DNA of 64,000 nucleotides from Nocardia mexicana NBRC 108244 (GCF_001613165.1 NZ_BDBV01000001.1:238173-302172); one strand, 5' to 3'. Numbered from the stretch's first letter, positions 52,569-64,000 are shown. Notes: generated from the letters alone by a model not told the origin. Made by a program: numbers and translations.

Positions 52569-53566
52569 GACGCCGCGAGTACGACGAATCCGATGTCCGG
52601 GTGCGCCCGGGCAGGGGTTCGCGTCCTCGCACCAAGACCCGGCCCGAACACCGAGATGCGGTGCCCGCCATGGTCACCGCGGTCGACCGCGGCCGATGGA
52701 GCTGCGTGCTGGACGGCGATCCGGCGCGACCGATCGTGGCGATGCGGGCCCGCGAGCTGGGCCGCACCCCGATCGTGGTCGGAGATCAGGTGGACGTGGT
52801 GGGCGACCTGTCGGGCCGCCCCGACACCCTGGCCCGGATCGTGCGGGTGGCCGATCGCCGAACGGTGTTGCGGCGCACCGCCGATGACACCGACCCGTTC
52901 GAGCGGGTGGTCGTGGCCAACGCCGAGCAGCTGTTCATCGTTGTCGCGCTGGCCGATCCGCCACCCCGCACCGGCTTCGTGGAACGGGCCATGGCCGCGG
53001 CGTACGCCGGTGGCCTGCAACCGATTCTGTGCCTGACCAAGCACGATCTGGCGGCGGAGTCCGAATTCGCCACGGAATTCGAGGATCTCGACCTCACCAT
53101 CGTCTACGGCGGACGCGACGACCCGCTGGGCCCGATCCACACCCTGCTGCACGAAAGCCTCACCTGCCTGCTCGGGCACTCCGGCGTCGGCAAGTCGACG
53201 TTGGTGAATCGCCTTGTGCCGCAGGCGGAACGGGCGGTCGGCGAGGTGTCCGGCGTCGGCAAGGGGCGGCACACCTCGACCCAGTCGATCGCGCTGCCCC
53301 TGCCGGACGGCGGATGGGTCATCGACACCCCCGGCATCCGCTCCTTCGGCCTGGCCCACATCACCCCCGACGATGTCATTCAGGCCTTCGCCGATCTCGC
53401 CGACGCCATCGAGGACTGCCCCCGCGGCTGCACTCACCTCGGCCCGCCCGCCGACCCGGAGTGCGCGCTCGACGATCTGCCCGGCAAGGAGCGCCGTGTC
53501 GCCGCCATCCGTCTCCTGCTGGTCGCCCTCAACTCCAACGACCCCTGGGTCGTCGGAAACACCTAG
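52508..53566 (+). CDS. rsgA: Ribosome small subunit-dependent GTPase RsgA
   Basis: 352 residues from a GTG at 52508 that overlaps aroA by 61 bases and has no ribosome site. Conserved sequence begins nearer [15 protein letters not shown], just after a CTG at 52565 that overlaps the aroA stop (CTGA); that CTG could be the real start. An OB domain (about 50-115) is followed by a circularly permuted GTPase: LTKHD (G4), [12 protein letters not shown] (G1), GKGRHTST (G2) and DTPGIRSFG (G3). The zinc knuckle is CPRGCTH...C. RsgA helps mature the 30S subunit. Confidence 0.94.
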   Translation: MGRNAFRRAGGFDHGGSGALRRREYDESDVRVRPGRGSRPRTKTRPEHRDAVPAMVTAVDRGRWSCVLDGDPARPIVAMRARELGRTPIVVGDQVDVVGDLSGRPDTLARIVRVADRRTVLRRTADDTDPFERVVVANAEQLFIVVALADPPPRTGFVERAMAAAYAGGLQPILCLTKHDLAAESEFATEFEDLDLTIVYGGRDDPLGPIHTLLHESLTCLLGHSGVGKSTLVNRLVPQAERAVGEVSGVGKGRHTSTQSIALPLPDGGWVIDTPGIRSFGLAHITPDDVIQAFADLADAIEDCPRGCTHLGPPADPECALDDLPGKERRVAAIRLLLVALNSNDPWVVGNT

Positions 53567-53587
53567 GCGCATTGGGTCCTGAGGGCA

Positions 53588-54385
53588 CTACCGATCGCGG
53601 ATCTCGTAGATCACGGTGTGCCCGTCCCGGACGACCGTGCGCATGCTTTGTTTGTAGACGGCCACGGCTCCGGTCGGACGATGCTCCTCGATGTCGACAT
53701 CGAACCACTCCGGCAGCCGTTCGACGATGCGCACGCAATGGGTGGTGCCGACAGGGATCTCGGCATCGATGGCTTGCTGCAGCAGCTCCGCGGACGCCAC
53801 GTTGACCGTGTCCGGTGCCACGAAGGTCTGCGCCGCCCGCCCGTTGCGCTGGGTGTAGTACGCGTGCTCGAACCCCAGAATCGCCCCGGCCCCGCTCACG
53901 GTGTCCCCCGGGCCGTTGCCGGAGGTGAGGCTGTCCCTGCGCTCGGCCTCGCACGCCTGACCGGCGGGAGCGGGCACGGGCGCGGCGGCGACCGGTACGG
54001 GCGCACCGGCCGTTCCGCCGGTGACCGACACGAGGAAGGCGCCGAGGGCGGCCACCGCCGCCACCAGCACGAGCGCGAGGAGGACAAGCATCCGGCGCGG
54101 CCCCCGCTTGGCGCCGCGCGCCTTGCGGGCCGGTGAGCCGAGTGCCCGCTGCACCATATCCGGATCCAGCGCCAAACCCGGCTCCGCCGGGGACAAGGGC
54201 TGCCATGCCGTGTTCGGCTGCGCCGGTGGCACATCCCGCGTCAGCCAGTCGGGCGGCCCCAGCGGAGGACCGAACCCCGAGTTCGGAGGCAGGCCGGAAT
54301 CGGCCCGTACAGGCATGTCGGATCGGCCGCTGTCCGAGCCCACCAGTTTCTCTCCCTTGCCGCGCGAGAGGCCTCGCGCGCGCAT
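53588..54385 (-). CDS. Single-pass membrane protein of unknown function
   Basis: 265 residues from the ATG at 54385, preceded by GGAGGGG at ten bases; an ATG eight codons earlier is possible. The first 95 residues are Pro/Gly/Ser-rich and cytoplasmic, then RKARGAKRGPRR (basic) and one membrane helix, MLVLLALVLVAAVAALGAFL. The outer part of about 140 residues has two Cys (QACEAERR and THCVRIVERL) and HAYYTQRNGRAAQTFVAPDT, a pattern like the mycobacterial DUF8176/Rv-type exported proteins, but I do not assign a family. An inverted repeat lies 39 bases upstream. Confidence 0.8.
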   Translation of the reverse strand: MRARGLSRGKGEKLVGSDSGRSDMPVRADSGLPPNSGFGPPLGPPDWLTRDVPPAQPNTAWQPLSPAEPGLALDPDMVQRALGSPARKARGAKRGPRRMLVLLALVLVAAVAALGAFLVSVTGGTAGAPVPVAAAPVPAPAGQACEAERRDSLTSGNGPGDTVSGAGAILGFEHAYYTQRNGRAAQTFVAPDTVNVASAELLQQAIDAEIPVGTTHCVRIVERLPEWFDVDIEEHRPTGAVAVYKQSMRTVVRDGHTVIYEIRDR

Positions 54386-54423
54386 GATCTTGCCACCCCT
54401 CCGGGGCATTCACAACGGGAGTG

Positions 54424-54443
54424 TGTTCCCAATTTTGGGAACA
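54424..54443. promoter_or_regulatory. Inverted repeat TGTTCCCA-N4-TGGGAACA, possible operator
   Basis: Two perfect 8-bp arms around ATTT, 39 bases upstream of the membrane protein gene (minus strand). It lies at the edge of the AT-richer gap. A regulator binding site is the simplest reading. Confidence 0.5.
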
Positions 54444-55049
54444 AGGGACAATTATATTCAGGACCGATCGGAACCTCACATGCGAGACGTCGCACGTACC
54501 GACCGGACCGGACTAACGAATAAAATAGACCGAGAAATCGGAAACAATTCATGGCCGCTCAAATCAACATTCCGGAATACGGCATATCGCGGCACCCGCG
54601 TCGACCGATCCCGCCCCTCGCTATGAGTTACGTCCCGGAAACACGCCGATCGAGCAGCACCTCGGCGAGGCGGGCACGGACCGTACCCCGCATGGCCAGC
54701 CGGTCACCGCGCCACAGGCCGGAAAACCGTGACGCGCGTCTCAGACCAGGCATGTTAGTCGCATCACATGAACAGACCGATAGGCATGTTCGCGTTCGCG
54801 CATCGAGTTCCACGAACCGAGCGCATCCTTTCCGCAAACCCCCACTGCACGGCCGAATCGCCAGGCTCCCGAAAATTCTGAATCGGTGGCATTTCGAAAA
54901 TACACTTGTGACCCAGCTCTCCAGGTGGGACCGCGGTCACGGTTGTGCCCCGGGGCAGGCAGTTCTACGGTTACCCCGATGGTCGATGCGGCCCATTATT
55001 TATTTCCTTTCATATTTCGATGCACCAGAAAGCCTCAGGCCTGTAGAAA
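54444..55049. other. AT-richer gene-poor stretch
   Basis: About 600 bases with clearly lower GC than its surroundings (for example near 54450-54560 and 54990-55050). Frames here have no family features, no ribosome sites and atypical codon use. It could be an old insertion, a degraded gene or a regulatory region shared by the divergent membrane-protein genes. No terminal repeats or transposase remnants were seen. Confidence 0.45.
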
Positions 55050-55958
55050 ATGGTTCAGCCAAACCCTCGGCACAGCAACGAAGTTCAGCAATACCGACCT
55101 GGAACCGGGCGGCAGCCAAGCGGTTTCGCGGCATCGTTTCGCGGTCCGCACGTGCACTGGGGTTTCGTGTACTCCGCAGCACTGAGCCTGATCACCTTCG
55201 CGCTGCTCTTCCAACCCTGGCTCACGACGAACGGCCCGAAGGGCCGGGTGACCTCCGATGCGTTCGGCCGGATGCGGGGCGTCACCACCGCGGTCGGCGA
55301 CTGGCAGGAGTCCGACGGCCTCCATCCGCTGCATGTCAGCGGCGGCGGTGGCGTCGTCGCGGCCACCGCCGCCCTCACGACGATCCTCGCAGTGGTCATG
55401 TACCTGTTCGACCGCCGGGCGACGACCGCGCTGATCATTTTGGGTTCCAGTGCGGCGCTTGTCCTGTCGGTGTTCTGCACCCTGCTGTACCTGGCCGCCA
55501 AGGCACCCGAGTTCAAGACCCTCTCCGAGGGTTCGGGATCCGGTAGCGGCCTGCGCAACCTGCTCTCGGGAAGCGAGCCGGGCGCACACGAAGTCGCCAG
55601 CGCCAACCTGGGATTCGCGGCGCTACTGGGCGGCGTCACCGCACTCGGCGCGGTCCTGGTCGCCGTGACGACCGCCGTGCCGAAGCGGGCGCCCAACCGG
55701 ATCGCGGCGCCCGCACCCGAGGCTCCGGCACCGTCGGCGCCGCGTGCTATCGAGCCCGCGCCCAACCCACCGTCGCGCACCGAGATTCGTGCCGCCCTGC
55801 CGGTGTCCCCCGAACGCCCTTCCGATATCCGGACACGCACCGGAACCCGGCGACACCCCGACCTGGAAGGGCTGACCATCCAGTTGCCGTACCGCGCGCG
55901 CCTGGTGGACAGCAAGTCCGAGTTCGCGATGCTCGTCGGCTCGGGGTCCCGGCGGTAG
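55050..55958 (+). CDS. Membrane protein with four predicted helices, unknown function
   Basis: 302 residues from the ATG at 55050, which has no ribosome site, so the true start could differ (a GTG near 55140 is possible). Helices: FVYSAALSLITFALLFQPWL, VVAATAALTTILAVVMYLF, ALIILGSSAALVLSVFCTLL and FAALLGGVTALGAVLVAVTT. After about residue 215 a Pro/Ala/Arg-rich cytoplasmic tail follows. I recognise no family. The GC content returns to the local norm within the gene. It is convergent with secA1, and a strong terminator lies between. Confidence 0.75.
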   Translation: MVQPNPRHSNEVQQYRPGTGRQPSGFAASFRGPHVHWGFVYSAALSLITFALLFQPWLTTNGPKGRVTSDAFGRMRGVTTAVGDWQESDGLHPLHVSGGGGVVAATAALTTILAVVMYLFDRRATTALIILGSSAALVLSVFCTLLYLAAKAPEFKTLSEGSGSGSGLRNLLSGSEPGAHEVASANLGFAALLGGVTALGAVLVAVTTAVPKRAPNRIAAPAPEAPAPSAPRAIEPAPNPPSRTEIRAALPVSPERPSDIRTRTGTRRHPDLEGLTIQLPYRARLVDSKSEFAMLVGSGSRR

Positions 55959-55984
55959 GACGGCGAATCCCGGCCGTACACAAC

Positions 55985-56020
55985 GAAAGGGGCCCACTCC
56001 GAATCGGAGTGGGCCCTTTT
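55985..56020. terminator. Intrinsic terminator between convergent genes
   Basis: GGGCCCACTCCGA pairs with TCGGAGTGGGCCC, flanked by AAAGG on the left and TTTT on the right, so it can end both the membrane-protein transcript (+) and secA1 (-). Confidence 0.88.
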
Positions 56021-56029
56021 CTGCCGAAA

Positions 56030-58864
<2,835 letters not shown>

Positions 58865-59016
58865 GGGTCTCGTCAGTCCTCTGGGTCGGTGTCGTGGTCT
58901 TGCAGTACATCCTCGGCTCCCGCGGGCGGGGTCCGGTACCCGGATGCCGCAGCAACGCCCATGGTAGTGCGGCCTCCATGGTAGGTGCCTCCCTCACCGC
59001 AACCGCTGCGCGGCTG

Positions 59017-59616
59017 TCACCGCAGCCGCAGCGCGGTCAGGCGCCAGTCACCCCGTCGCGCGACGATGCGGGCCGCCACGGCGAAGCGCCGGTTGCCGCG
59101 ATCGTAACCTCCGAAGACCTCCGCGGTGCCGGGCGCCACCATCGTCGCCCGCGCGGACACCAGCTGCGCCGCGCCCAGCCGCCGGTCGGCGGCGCCGGTA
59201 CGGGTCAGCGTCTCGACCGCGGCCACCACCGTCGGCTCGGCCACCGGCCGCAACTGTCCGACCGGTCGCCGCCCGTCCAGCACCTCCAGCACCAGGCGCA
59301 GCGATCGCTCGGCGAATCGCCTTGCCGCCGAACCGGTTTCATCCGAGGAAGCGTACGATGTAGAGCGTCCGTCGTGTGGTGAGCGGCGTGGCGTCCCGCC
59401 CGGCACTCCGGCTGGCGTACCGGCCGACGAGGCGGCGGCCCCGCGCCCGGGCACGCGATGACGACAGGGTTGATGACGGCAGGGCAGCGTGGCTCGGCTC
59501 GCCGGACCGCGCCGCGCCGGATCGCCGGAATACCGGGAATTCTCCGGATACTGTGCACCCTCCAGCGGCGGTTCGAAATTCGGCGCAAGTGACAGCGACC
59601 GGCGTTGGCTGCGCAT
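59017..59616 (-). CDS. DUF6459 protein (Rv3235-like)
   Basis: 199 residues. The N-terminal 95 residues are Arg/Pro/Ser/Ala-rich and low in complexity. The conserved part begins at ARRFAERSLRLVLEVLDGRR and runs through PVGQLRPVAEPTVVAAVETL to the C-terminus, where RRFAVAARIVARRGDWRLTA matches the Rv3235 family (alanine/arginine/proline-rich protein) as I recall it. Function unknown. The true start may be downstream, nearer the conserved part. It is divergent from the wax ester synthase gene, the same neighbour as in M. tuberculosis. Confidence 0.8.
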   Translation of the reverse strand: MRSQRRSLSLAPNFEPPLEGAQYPENSRYSGDPARRGPASRATLPCRHQPCRHRVPGRGAAASSAGTPAGVPGGTPRRSPHDGRSTSYASSDETGSAARRFAERSLRLVLEVLDGRRPVGQLRPVAEPTVVAAVETLTRTGAADRRLGAAQLVSARATMVAPGTAEVFGGYDRGNRRFAVAARIVARRGDWRLTALRLR

Positions 59617-59786
59617 GGACTTCCCCCCAGACAGTCGACTCCCCCTGACATGAATCGGACCAGCATGCCACGGAAGCCACTGCGGGTGAAGGATTTCCCC
59701 GGTATCGCGACATGTCCCACTCGCCGCGCCCGAACGGTTTGTGTGACCTCACAATGGAGCGGGTATCGGAAGGAGCACCGGACAGC

Positions 59787-61226
59787 GTGATCACGAGATT
59801 GACGCCGCAGGACGCGTCGTTCTACCGGCTCGAGTCGAGCAGCAATCCGATGCACATCGGCTCCCTCGCGATCGTGCGCGACCCGGCTCCGGGCGACATG
59901 GGCGGCAGCGGTGACCCCGACCGGTCCCCGCTGGACTACGACCGGCTGGTCGAGCTCGTCGAGAGCCGCCTGCCGCTGGTGCCGCGCTATCGGCGCCGGG
60001 TGCGCGAGATCCCCCTCGCACTGGGCAGGCCGGTGTGGGTGGAGGACAGCCACTTCGACATCACCTATCACGTGCGCCGCTCCGCGCTGCCCAGCCCCGG
60101 CACCGACGAACAGCTGCACGACCTGGTGGCCCGGCTGGCGTCGCGGCCGCTCGACCACACCCGGCCGCTGTGGGAGATGTACCTGATCGAGGGGCTGTCC
60201 GGCGACCGCCGCGCGGTATTCACCAAAACTCATTCGGCGCTGGTCGACGGCAGTACCGCACTCGAGATCGGGCACGTCATCCTCGATGCCGGACCGTCGC
60301 CGCGCGAGATGGCGGGCGACGCCTGGGTCGCGCGCCGCGAGCCGAGCGAGCTCGCGCTGCTGGCGATGGCCATGGTCGAGCTGGCCGGGCAGCCCGGCGA
60401 GGCACTGGAGGTGCTGCGGCAGGCCGGGGCAGGGGCTCCGTCCATCGTCCGAGCCGCCGGGAAAACGGTCGGCAAGATGGTCTCGGTGGTCCGCACCGCC
60501 GCGCTCGGCTGCCCGGACAGCCCGTTCAACGCCCGCACCTCACGCAACCGCCGCTTCGACGTGGTGCGGACGGATCTGGAGGACTACCGCAAGATTCGCA
60601 GGCGCTTCGACTGCTCCATCAACGACGTGGTCCTGGCCGTGGTGACCGGCGCGCTGCGCATCTTCCTGCAGGCCCGCGACGAGGTCCTGACCGAGTCGGC
60701 GGTGCTGCGCACGGTGGTACCGATGTCGGTATATGTCGAGGGACCGCACGGCGACCAGCTGAAACCGGCCAGCGAGGTGTCGTCGTTCCTCATCGACCTG
60801 CCGGTGGGCGAACCGAATCCGGTGATGCGGCTGTCCCACATCTCCCACGCCACCGAGGCGCACGCGCGGCACCGGCGCGGGGTGCGCGCCCGGACGCTGG
60901 TGCACATGGCCGGTTTCGCTCCGGCGAGCCTGCATGCGATGAGCGTGCGGGCGGCAAGTACGTTCGCAGAGCACACGTTCAATCTGGTGATCACCAATGC
61001 GCCGGGTCCGCAGCAGCCGATGTACATCGGTGGCGCGCGGATGCTGGAGATGTATCCGGTGTCGCCGCTGCTGCGCAACCAGGCCTCGAGCATCGGAATC
61101 ACGTCCTACGACGGACACGTTTTCTACGGTCTCAATGCCGATCGCGATGCGATGGCCGATATCGGAGTACTGTCCGCGGCAGTGCACGAATCCATGGAGG
61201 AGATGCTCGGTGCCTGCGTCCAGTGA
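59787..61226 (+). CDS. Wax ester synthase/diacylglycerol acyltransferase (Tgs3/Rv3234c-like)
   Basis: 479 residues from a GTG at 59787, giving VITRLTPQDASFYRLE as in other members; an ATG at 59754 adds 11 residues. A GGAAGGAG site lies 12 bases upstream. WS/DGAT features: PLDHTRPLWEMYLIEGL, the catalytic motif region KTHSALVDG (T148-H149...D154-G155), NDVVLAVVTGALR and NLVITNAPGPQQPMYIGGA. The usual HHxxxDG is THxxxDG here, but the second His, which is the catalytic base, is kept. The family makes triacylglycerol and wax esters at the membrane. The downstream gene overlaps its end. Confidence 0.9.
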   Translation: MITRLTPQDASFYRLESSSNPMHIGSLAIVRDPAPGDMGGSGDPDRSPLDYDRLVELVESRLPLVPRYRRRVREIPLALGRPVWVEDSHFDITYHVRRSALPSPGTDEQLHDLVARLASRPLDHTRPLWEMYLIEGLSGDRRAVFTKTHSALVDGSTALEIGHVILDAGPSPREMAGDAWVARREPSELALLAMAMVELAGQPGEALEVLRQAGAGAPSIVRAAGKTVGKMVSVVRTAALGCPDSPFNARTSRNRRFDVVRTDLEDYRKIRRRFDCSINDVVLAVVTGALRIFLQARDEVLTESAVLRTVVPMSVYVEGPHGDQLKPASEVSSFLIDLPVGEPNPVMRLSHISHATEAHARHRRGVRARTLVHMAGFAPASLHAMSVRAASTFAEHTFNLVITNAPGPQQPMYIGGARMLEMYPVSPLLRNQASSIGITSYDGHVFYGLNADRDAMADIGVLSAAVHESMEEMLGACVQ

Positions 61227-61797
61227 GTCCGGCGGATCGCCGGGCAAGGCAAAGCTTCGCGTGTACATACCGGCGACCGTCCCGATGCTGCGGGAGTTGG
61301 TGGCCGACCGGGAACTGCGCGCGCTCAACGACACCGCCTTCGCGGTGACCCCGGCGCTGCGCGAGGCGTACGCCTCCGGCGACGACGAGGAACTCGCCGA
61401 GGTCGCCATGGGCGAGGCCGCCCGCGCCTCGCTGCGCCTGCTCGCCGAGGAGCGCGAGGCGGCGGCCCTGCACGCCGACGAGGACAACCCCGACACCCCC
61501 TACTCGGCACCCCTGTACCGGCGCGCCGTGATCGCGGCCGACGTCACGGGCACCACGCTGCGCCCCGACCTCGACGACGCCGTGGTCCGGCTGTCCGCCC
61601 CGATCGCCTACAGCCAGATCGCCTCGGTGCACGTCGACCTGGCCGAGGCCGAACCGGCCGTGGCCAAGGCGGTCGACGTGGTCGACGCCGCCGACCTGGG
61701 CGACGAGGACGCCGAATTCGTCCTGGGCGATGCCGAGGACCACCAGTTGGCCTGGTACGCCACCCAAGAGCTGCCCTTCCTCTTGGAACTGATGTAG
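61210..61797 (+). CDS. DUF6912 protein (Rv3231c-like)
   Basis: 195 residues from a GTG at 61210 inside the end of the acyltransferase gene, with GGAGGAG upstream. LRVYIPATVPMLRELVADRE and FAVTPALREAY form the N-terminal signature; VIAADVTGTTLRPDLDDAVV and DEDAEFVLGDAEDHQLAWYA, ELPFLLELM the C-terminal one. Acidic overall. Function unknown, but it is a conserved neighbour of the desaturase electron-transfer genes in mycobacteria. A long imperfect hairpin follows the stop codon. Confidence 0.85.
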   Translation: MPASSESGGSPGKAKLRVYIPATVPMLRELVADRELRALNDTAFAVTPALREAYASGDDEELAEVAMGEAARASLRLLAEEREAAALHADEDNPDTPYSAPLYRRAVIAADVTGTTLRPDLDDAVVRLSAPIAYSQIASVHVDLAEAEPAVAKAVDVVDAADLGDEDAEFVLGDAEDHQLAWYATQELPFLLELM

Positions 61798-61805
61798 GAG
61801 CTGGA

Positions 61806-61901
61806 GGTTTTCGGCGCGTCTCGATTTTCAGGGGTCGCTGCGTCCGCGACGAAGGAGCTAGCAGCGGCCCCTGAAAATCGAGACTCCGGGCGCCGAAAAC
61901 C
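61806..61901. repeat. Long imperfect inverted repeat (96 bp)
   Basis: GGTTTTCGGCGC (61806-61817) pairs with 61890-61901, TCTCGATTTTCAGGGG (61819-61834) pairs with 61868-61883, and GCTGC (61837-61841) pairs with GCAGC (61861-61865). Only a six-base bulge and a short loop are unpaired. There is no T-run. It lies between two plus-strand genes. Confidence 0.75.
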
Positions 61902-61922
61902 CGCCGGAGCGAAGCGGAGGCC
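61901..61922 (-). repeat. 22-bp dispersed repeat, copy 2
   Basis: Exact reverse complement of 47619-47640, directly abutting the long inverted repeat. Confidence 0.7.
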
Positions 61923-61982
61923 AAGAATCCCGCCCTAACCTACGATGCCGTAACCTAGGTCCGAGAGTGCGCCGGCTGGCGC

Positions 61983-63170
61983 GTGAGCATCGGTCTACAC
62001 AGGGAAATGAGCATCCGCACGATGGTCCTGAAATCGGTACAAGGCGTCCGGGCATGGCTGGAGGCTCCGGTCGCCGAGGCGAAGATGGCCGGCCGGACCC
62101 GGCTCAACGCGCTGCGCGGCGCTGCGGCGCGCGTCACCACCCCGCTGCTGCCCGACGACTATCTGCATCTGGTCAATCCGCTGTGGTCGGCCCGCGAGCT
62201 GCGCGGCCGGATCGTGTCGGTGCGCAAGGAGACCACCGATTCGGTCACGCTGGTGATCAAGCCGGGCTGGGGCTTCGATTTCAAGTTCACCCCCGGCCAG
62301 TACATCGGCATCGGCGTGCTCGTCGAGGGGCGCTGGCACTGGCGCTCCTACTCCCTGACCTGTCCGCCCGATTGGACCGACGAGGACAGCCGTTCCAGGC
62401 GCCTGATCTCCATCGCGGTCAAGGCGATGCCGGAGGGCTTCCTGTCCAGCCACCTGGTCAACGGCGTCCCCGAGGGCACGGTGGTCCGGCTGGCCGCGCC
62501 GCAGGGCGGATTCGTCCTGCCGGAGCCGCCGCCGTCGAAGGTGCTGTTCCTCACCGCAGGCAGCGGCATCACGCCGGTGATGGGCATGCTGCGCACCATG
62601 GACCGGCGCGGGAGCTGGACCGACGTGGTGCACGTGCACTCGGCGCGCACCGCCGACGACGTGATGTTCGGCGCGGAGCTGCGCACGCTGCACGACAGGC
62701 ATCCGGGTTTCACCTCGCACCTGCATCTGACCGGCGAGCAGGGCAAGTTCGCCCTGTCCGGGCTGGACGAGCTGTTCCCGGATTGGCGCGAGCGCGAAAC
62801 CTGGGCGTGCGGCCCGCTGCCGATGCTCGACGATATCGAAAAGCACTGGGCCGCAGCGAATCTGAGCGACCACCTGCACGTCGAACGGTTCGAGGTGGAG
62901 CGTTCGGCGGTCGGCGAGGGCGGCACCGTCACCTTCGCCCGCAGCGGGCGCAGCGCGCAGATCGACGGCGCCACCACCCTGATGCAGGCCGGCGAGGAGG
63001 CCGGGGTGCAGATGCCGTTCGGCTGCCGCATGGGCATCTGTCAGACCTGTGTGGTCACCCTCACGGACGGGCATGTGCGCGATCTGCGCAACGGCGCGGA
63101 ACACCAGGCCGGGGAGAAGATTCAGACCTGCATCTCCGCCGCCGCGGGCAACTGCACCCTCGATGTGTAA
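61983..63170 (+). CDS. Ferredoxin reductase with C-terminal [2Fe-2S] domain (Rv3230c-like)
   Basis: 395 residues from a GTG at 61983; the ATG at 62007 is an alternative and neither has a clear ribosome site. Domains: FAD-binding barrel ([11 protein letters not shown], the RxYS motif), NAD(P)-binding domain ([26 protein letters not shown]) and plant-type ferredoxin ([16 protein letters not shown] and a last Cys in IQTCIS). The M. tuberculosis relative Rv3230c passes electrons to the acyl-CoA desaturase DesA3; here the desaturase gene follows 78 bases later, so the same pairing is expected. Confidence 0.94.
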   Translation: MSIGLHREMSIRTMVLKSVQGVRAWLEAPVAEAKMAGRTRLNALRGAAARVTTPLLPDDYLHLVNPLWSARELRGRIVSVRKETTDSVTLVIKPGWGFDFKFTPGQYIGIGVLVEGRWHWRSYSLTCPPDWTDEDSRSRRLISIAVKAMPEGFLSSHLVNGVPEGTVVRLAAPQGGFVLPEPPPSKVLFLTAGSGITPVMGMLRTMDRRGSWTDVVHVHSARTADDVMFGAELRTLHDRHPGFTSHLHLTGEQGKFALSGLDELFPDWRERETWACGPLPMLDDIEKHWAAANLSDHLHVERFEVERSAVGEGGTVTFARSGRSAQIDGATTLMQAGEEAGVQMPFGCRMGICQTCVVTLTDGHVRDLRNGAEHQAGEKIQTCISAAAGNCTLDV

Positions 63171-63248
63171 TCGCCCGCACGACGGCGCGTAAACGCGGGT
63201 TCGGGAAAACCCGATACCCTCGAAGGAAGTCGAGAGCAGGGAGACGCG

Positions 63249-64000
63249 GTGGCCATCACCGATATCAAGGCGTTCGCCCATCTGACGGCAGCCGATATCG
63301 AGACCCTGGGGCAGGAACTCGACACGATTCGCCGGAACGTGGAGCAATCGCTCGGCGAACGCGACGCCAAGTACATCCGCCGCACCATCCGCGCGCAGCG
63401 CGTGCTGGAGGCGGCCGCCCGCGCCACGCTGTTCGCCGGTAAGAACCGGTGGGCGTGGGTGGCCGGTACCACCATGCTGTCGGTGGCCAAGATCATCGAG
63501 AACATGGAACTCGGGCACAACATCAGCCACGGGCAATGGGACTGGATGAACGATCCGGAGATCCACTCCACCACCTGGGAGTGGGATATGACCGGCACGT
63601 CGGGGCAGTGGAAGCGCGCACACAACTACTCCCACCACACCTACACCAACGTGCTCGGCAAGGACGAGGACCTGGGCTTCGGCATCCTGCGGATGACCCG
63701 CGACGAGCAGTGGCGGCCCATCCACCTGTTCCAGCCGATCGGCAACCTCATCCTCGCCGCCACCTTCGAGTGGGGCATCGCCCTGCACGACCTGTCGGCC
63801 GAGAAGGAACAGCTCGACGTTCCTCGCATGCAGGTGCTGTCCGAGCCGAACAAGGCTTTCTTCCGCAAGGCCGGTCGGCAGGTGGCCAAGGATTTCGTGA
63901 TCTACCCGGCGCTCACCGGCCCGGCCTGGAAGCAGACGCTGAAGGCCAATGCCACCGCCAACCTGGTCCGCAACCTGTGGGCATACGCGGTGATCTTCTG
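63249..64000 (+). CDS. desA3: Membrane acyl-CoA desaturase (DesA3-like), cut by window edge
   Basis: 250 codons are visible from a GTG at 63249 with AGGGAG upstream; the frame runs off the window. Two of the three histidine boxes are present: HNISHGQWDW (HxxxH) and HNYSHHTYTN (HxxHH). The opening AITDIKAFAHLTAADIE and the later WKRAHNYSHHTYTNVLGKDED match linoleoyl-CoA-type stearoyl desaturases. DesA3 introduces the delta-9 double bond of oleic acid at the membrane, using electrons from the reductase encoded just upstream. The third box lies beyond the window. Confidence 0.93.
   Translation, partial: MAITDIKAFAHLTAADIETLGQELDTIRRNVEQSLGERDAKYIRRTIRAQRVLEAAARATLFAGKNRWAWVAGTTMLSVAKIIENMELGHNISHGQWDWMNDPEIHSTTWEWDMTGTSGQWKRAHNYSHHTYTNVLGKDEDLGFGILRMTRDEQWRPIHLFQPIGNLILAATFEWGIALHDLSAEKEQLDVPRMQVLSEPNKAFFRKAGRQVAKDFVIYPALTGPAWKQTLKANATANLVRNLWAYAVIF

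Noticed and set aside
54551..55546. 331-codon frame across the AT-richer gap into the membrane protein gene
   Set aside because: It lacks family features, and its second half is an out-of-frame reading of the better supported gene at 55050.

Overview
The window is high-GC DNA (strong G/C bias at third codon positions, many GTG starts) from a mycolic-acid-containing actinobacterium, most likely Nocardia or a close relative. The evidence is an antigen-85-type mycolyltransferase, WhiB1, a SigH/RshA pair, PdtaS, SecA1, a wax ester synthase/DGAT and a DesA3-type desaturase with its reductase. Gene order from about 24.6 kb to the right edge follows, as I recall it, the M. tuberculosis Rv3205c-Rv3240c neighbourhood. 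The nitrite block resembles Rv0259c-Rv0261c plus nirBD. No rRNA, tRNA, CRISPR array, insertion sequence or prophage was recognised.

1-14.2 kb is accessory metabolism: the end of a luciferase-like oxidoreductase, a Baeyer-Villiger-type monooxygenase, a TfoX-N protein, a Tat-exported metallophosphatase, a mycolyltransferase-like esterase and a one-module NRPS (C-A-T-TE). A haem-oxygenase-like di-iron enzyme, a methyltransferase and a CDGSH Fe-S protein form a tight operon divergent from the NRPS. An MmyB-type regulator divergent from an aldo/keto reductase and a CPBP membrane protease follow.

14.4-24.3 kb is nitrate/nitrite assimilation. A minus-strand operon narK-nirB-nirD-(HemD-like protein with DNA-binding domain)-cbiX couples nitrate uptake, nitrite reduction and siroheme supply. 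Upstream lie a CynX-like transporter and, divergent from it, an in-frame chimera of a GntR regulator and an N-terminally truncated NarK. The chimera is the oddest object in the window.

24.6-43.5 kb holds the conserved block: TIGR02569 protein, MoeZ, DUF3152 protease-like protein, TetR, DUF3107, ferritin-like protein, PhaC-like hydrolase, DEAD-box helicase, PQQ-like protein, phosphoglycerate-mutase-like phosphatase, acetyltransferase, membrane protein, diacylglycerol kinase and WhiB1. A complete ectoine-type ABC importer (ehuBCDA) with a PPOX protein, and a secreted TAP-like hydrolase, interrupt it.

43.6-53.6 kb carries signalling and stress genes: PdtaS, a biotinyl-carrier protein, the 24-residue ribosomal protein bL37, RshA, SigH, YbaK, a MarR regulator with a small secreted protein, SRAP, an aldehyde dehydrogenase, AroA and RsgA. 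SigH-type promoters (GGGAAC/G-N18-GTT) lie in front of sigH and moeZ.

53.6-64 kb holds two membrane proteins around an AT-richer gene-poor stretch, then secA1 and a lipid block: DUF6459, wax ester synthase/DGAT, DUF6912, ferredoxin reductase and the start of a DesA3-like desaturase that runs off the window. Many genes appear leaderless, with a TANNNT -10 element 6-7 nt before a GTG start.
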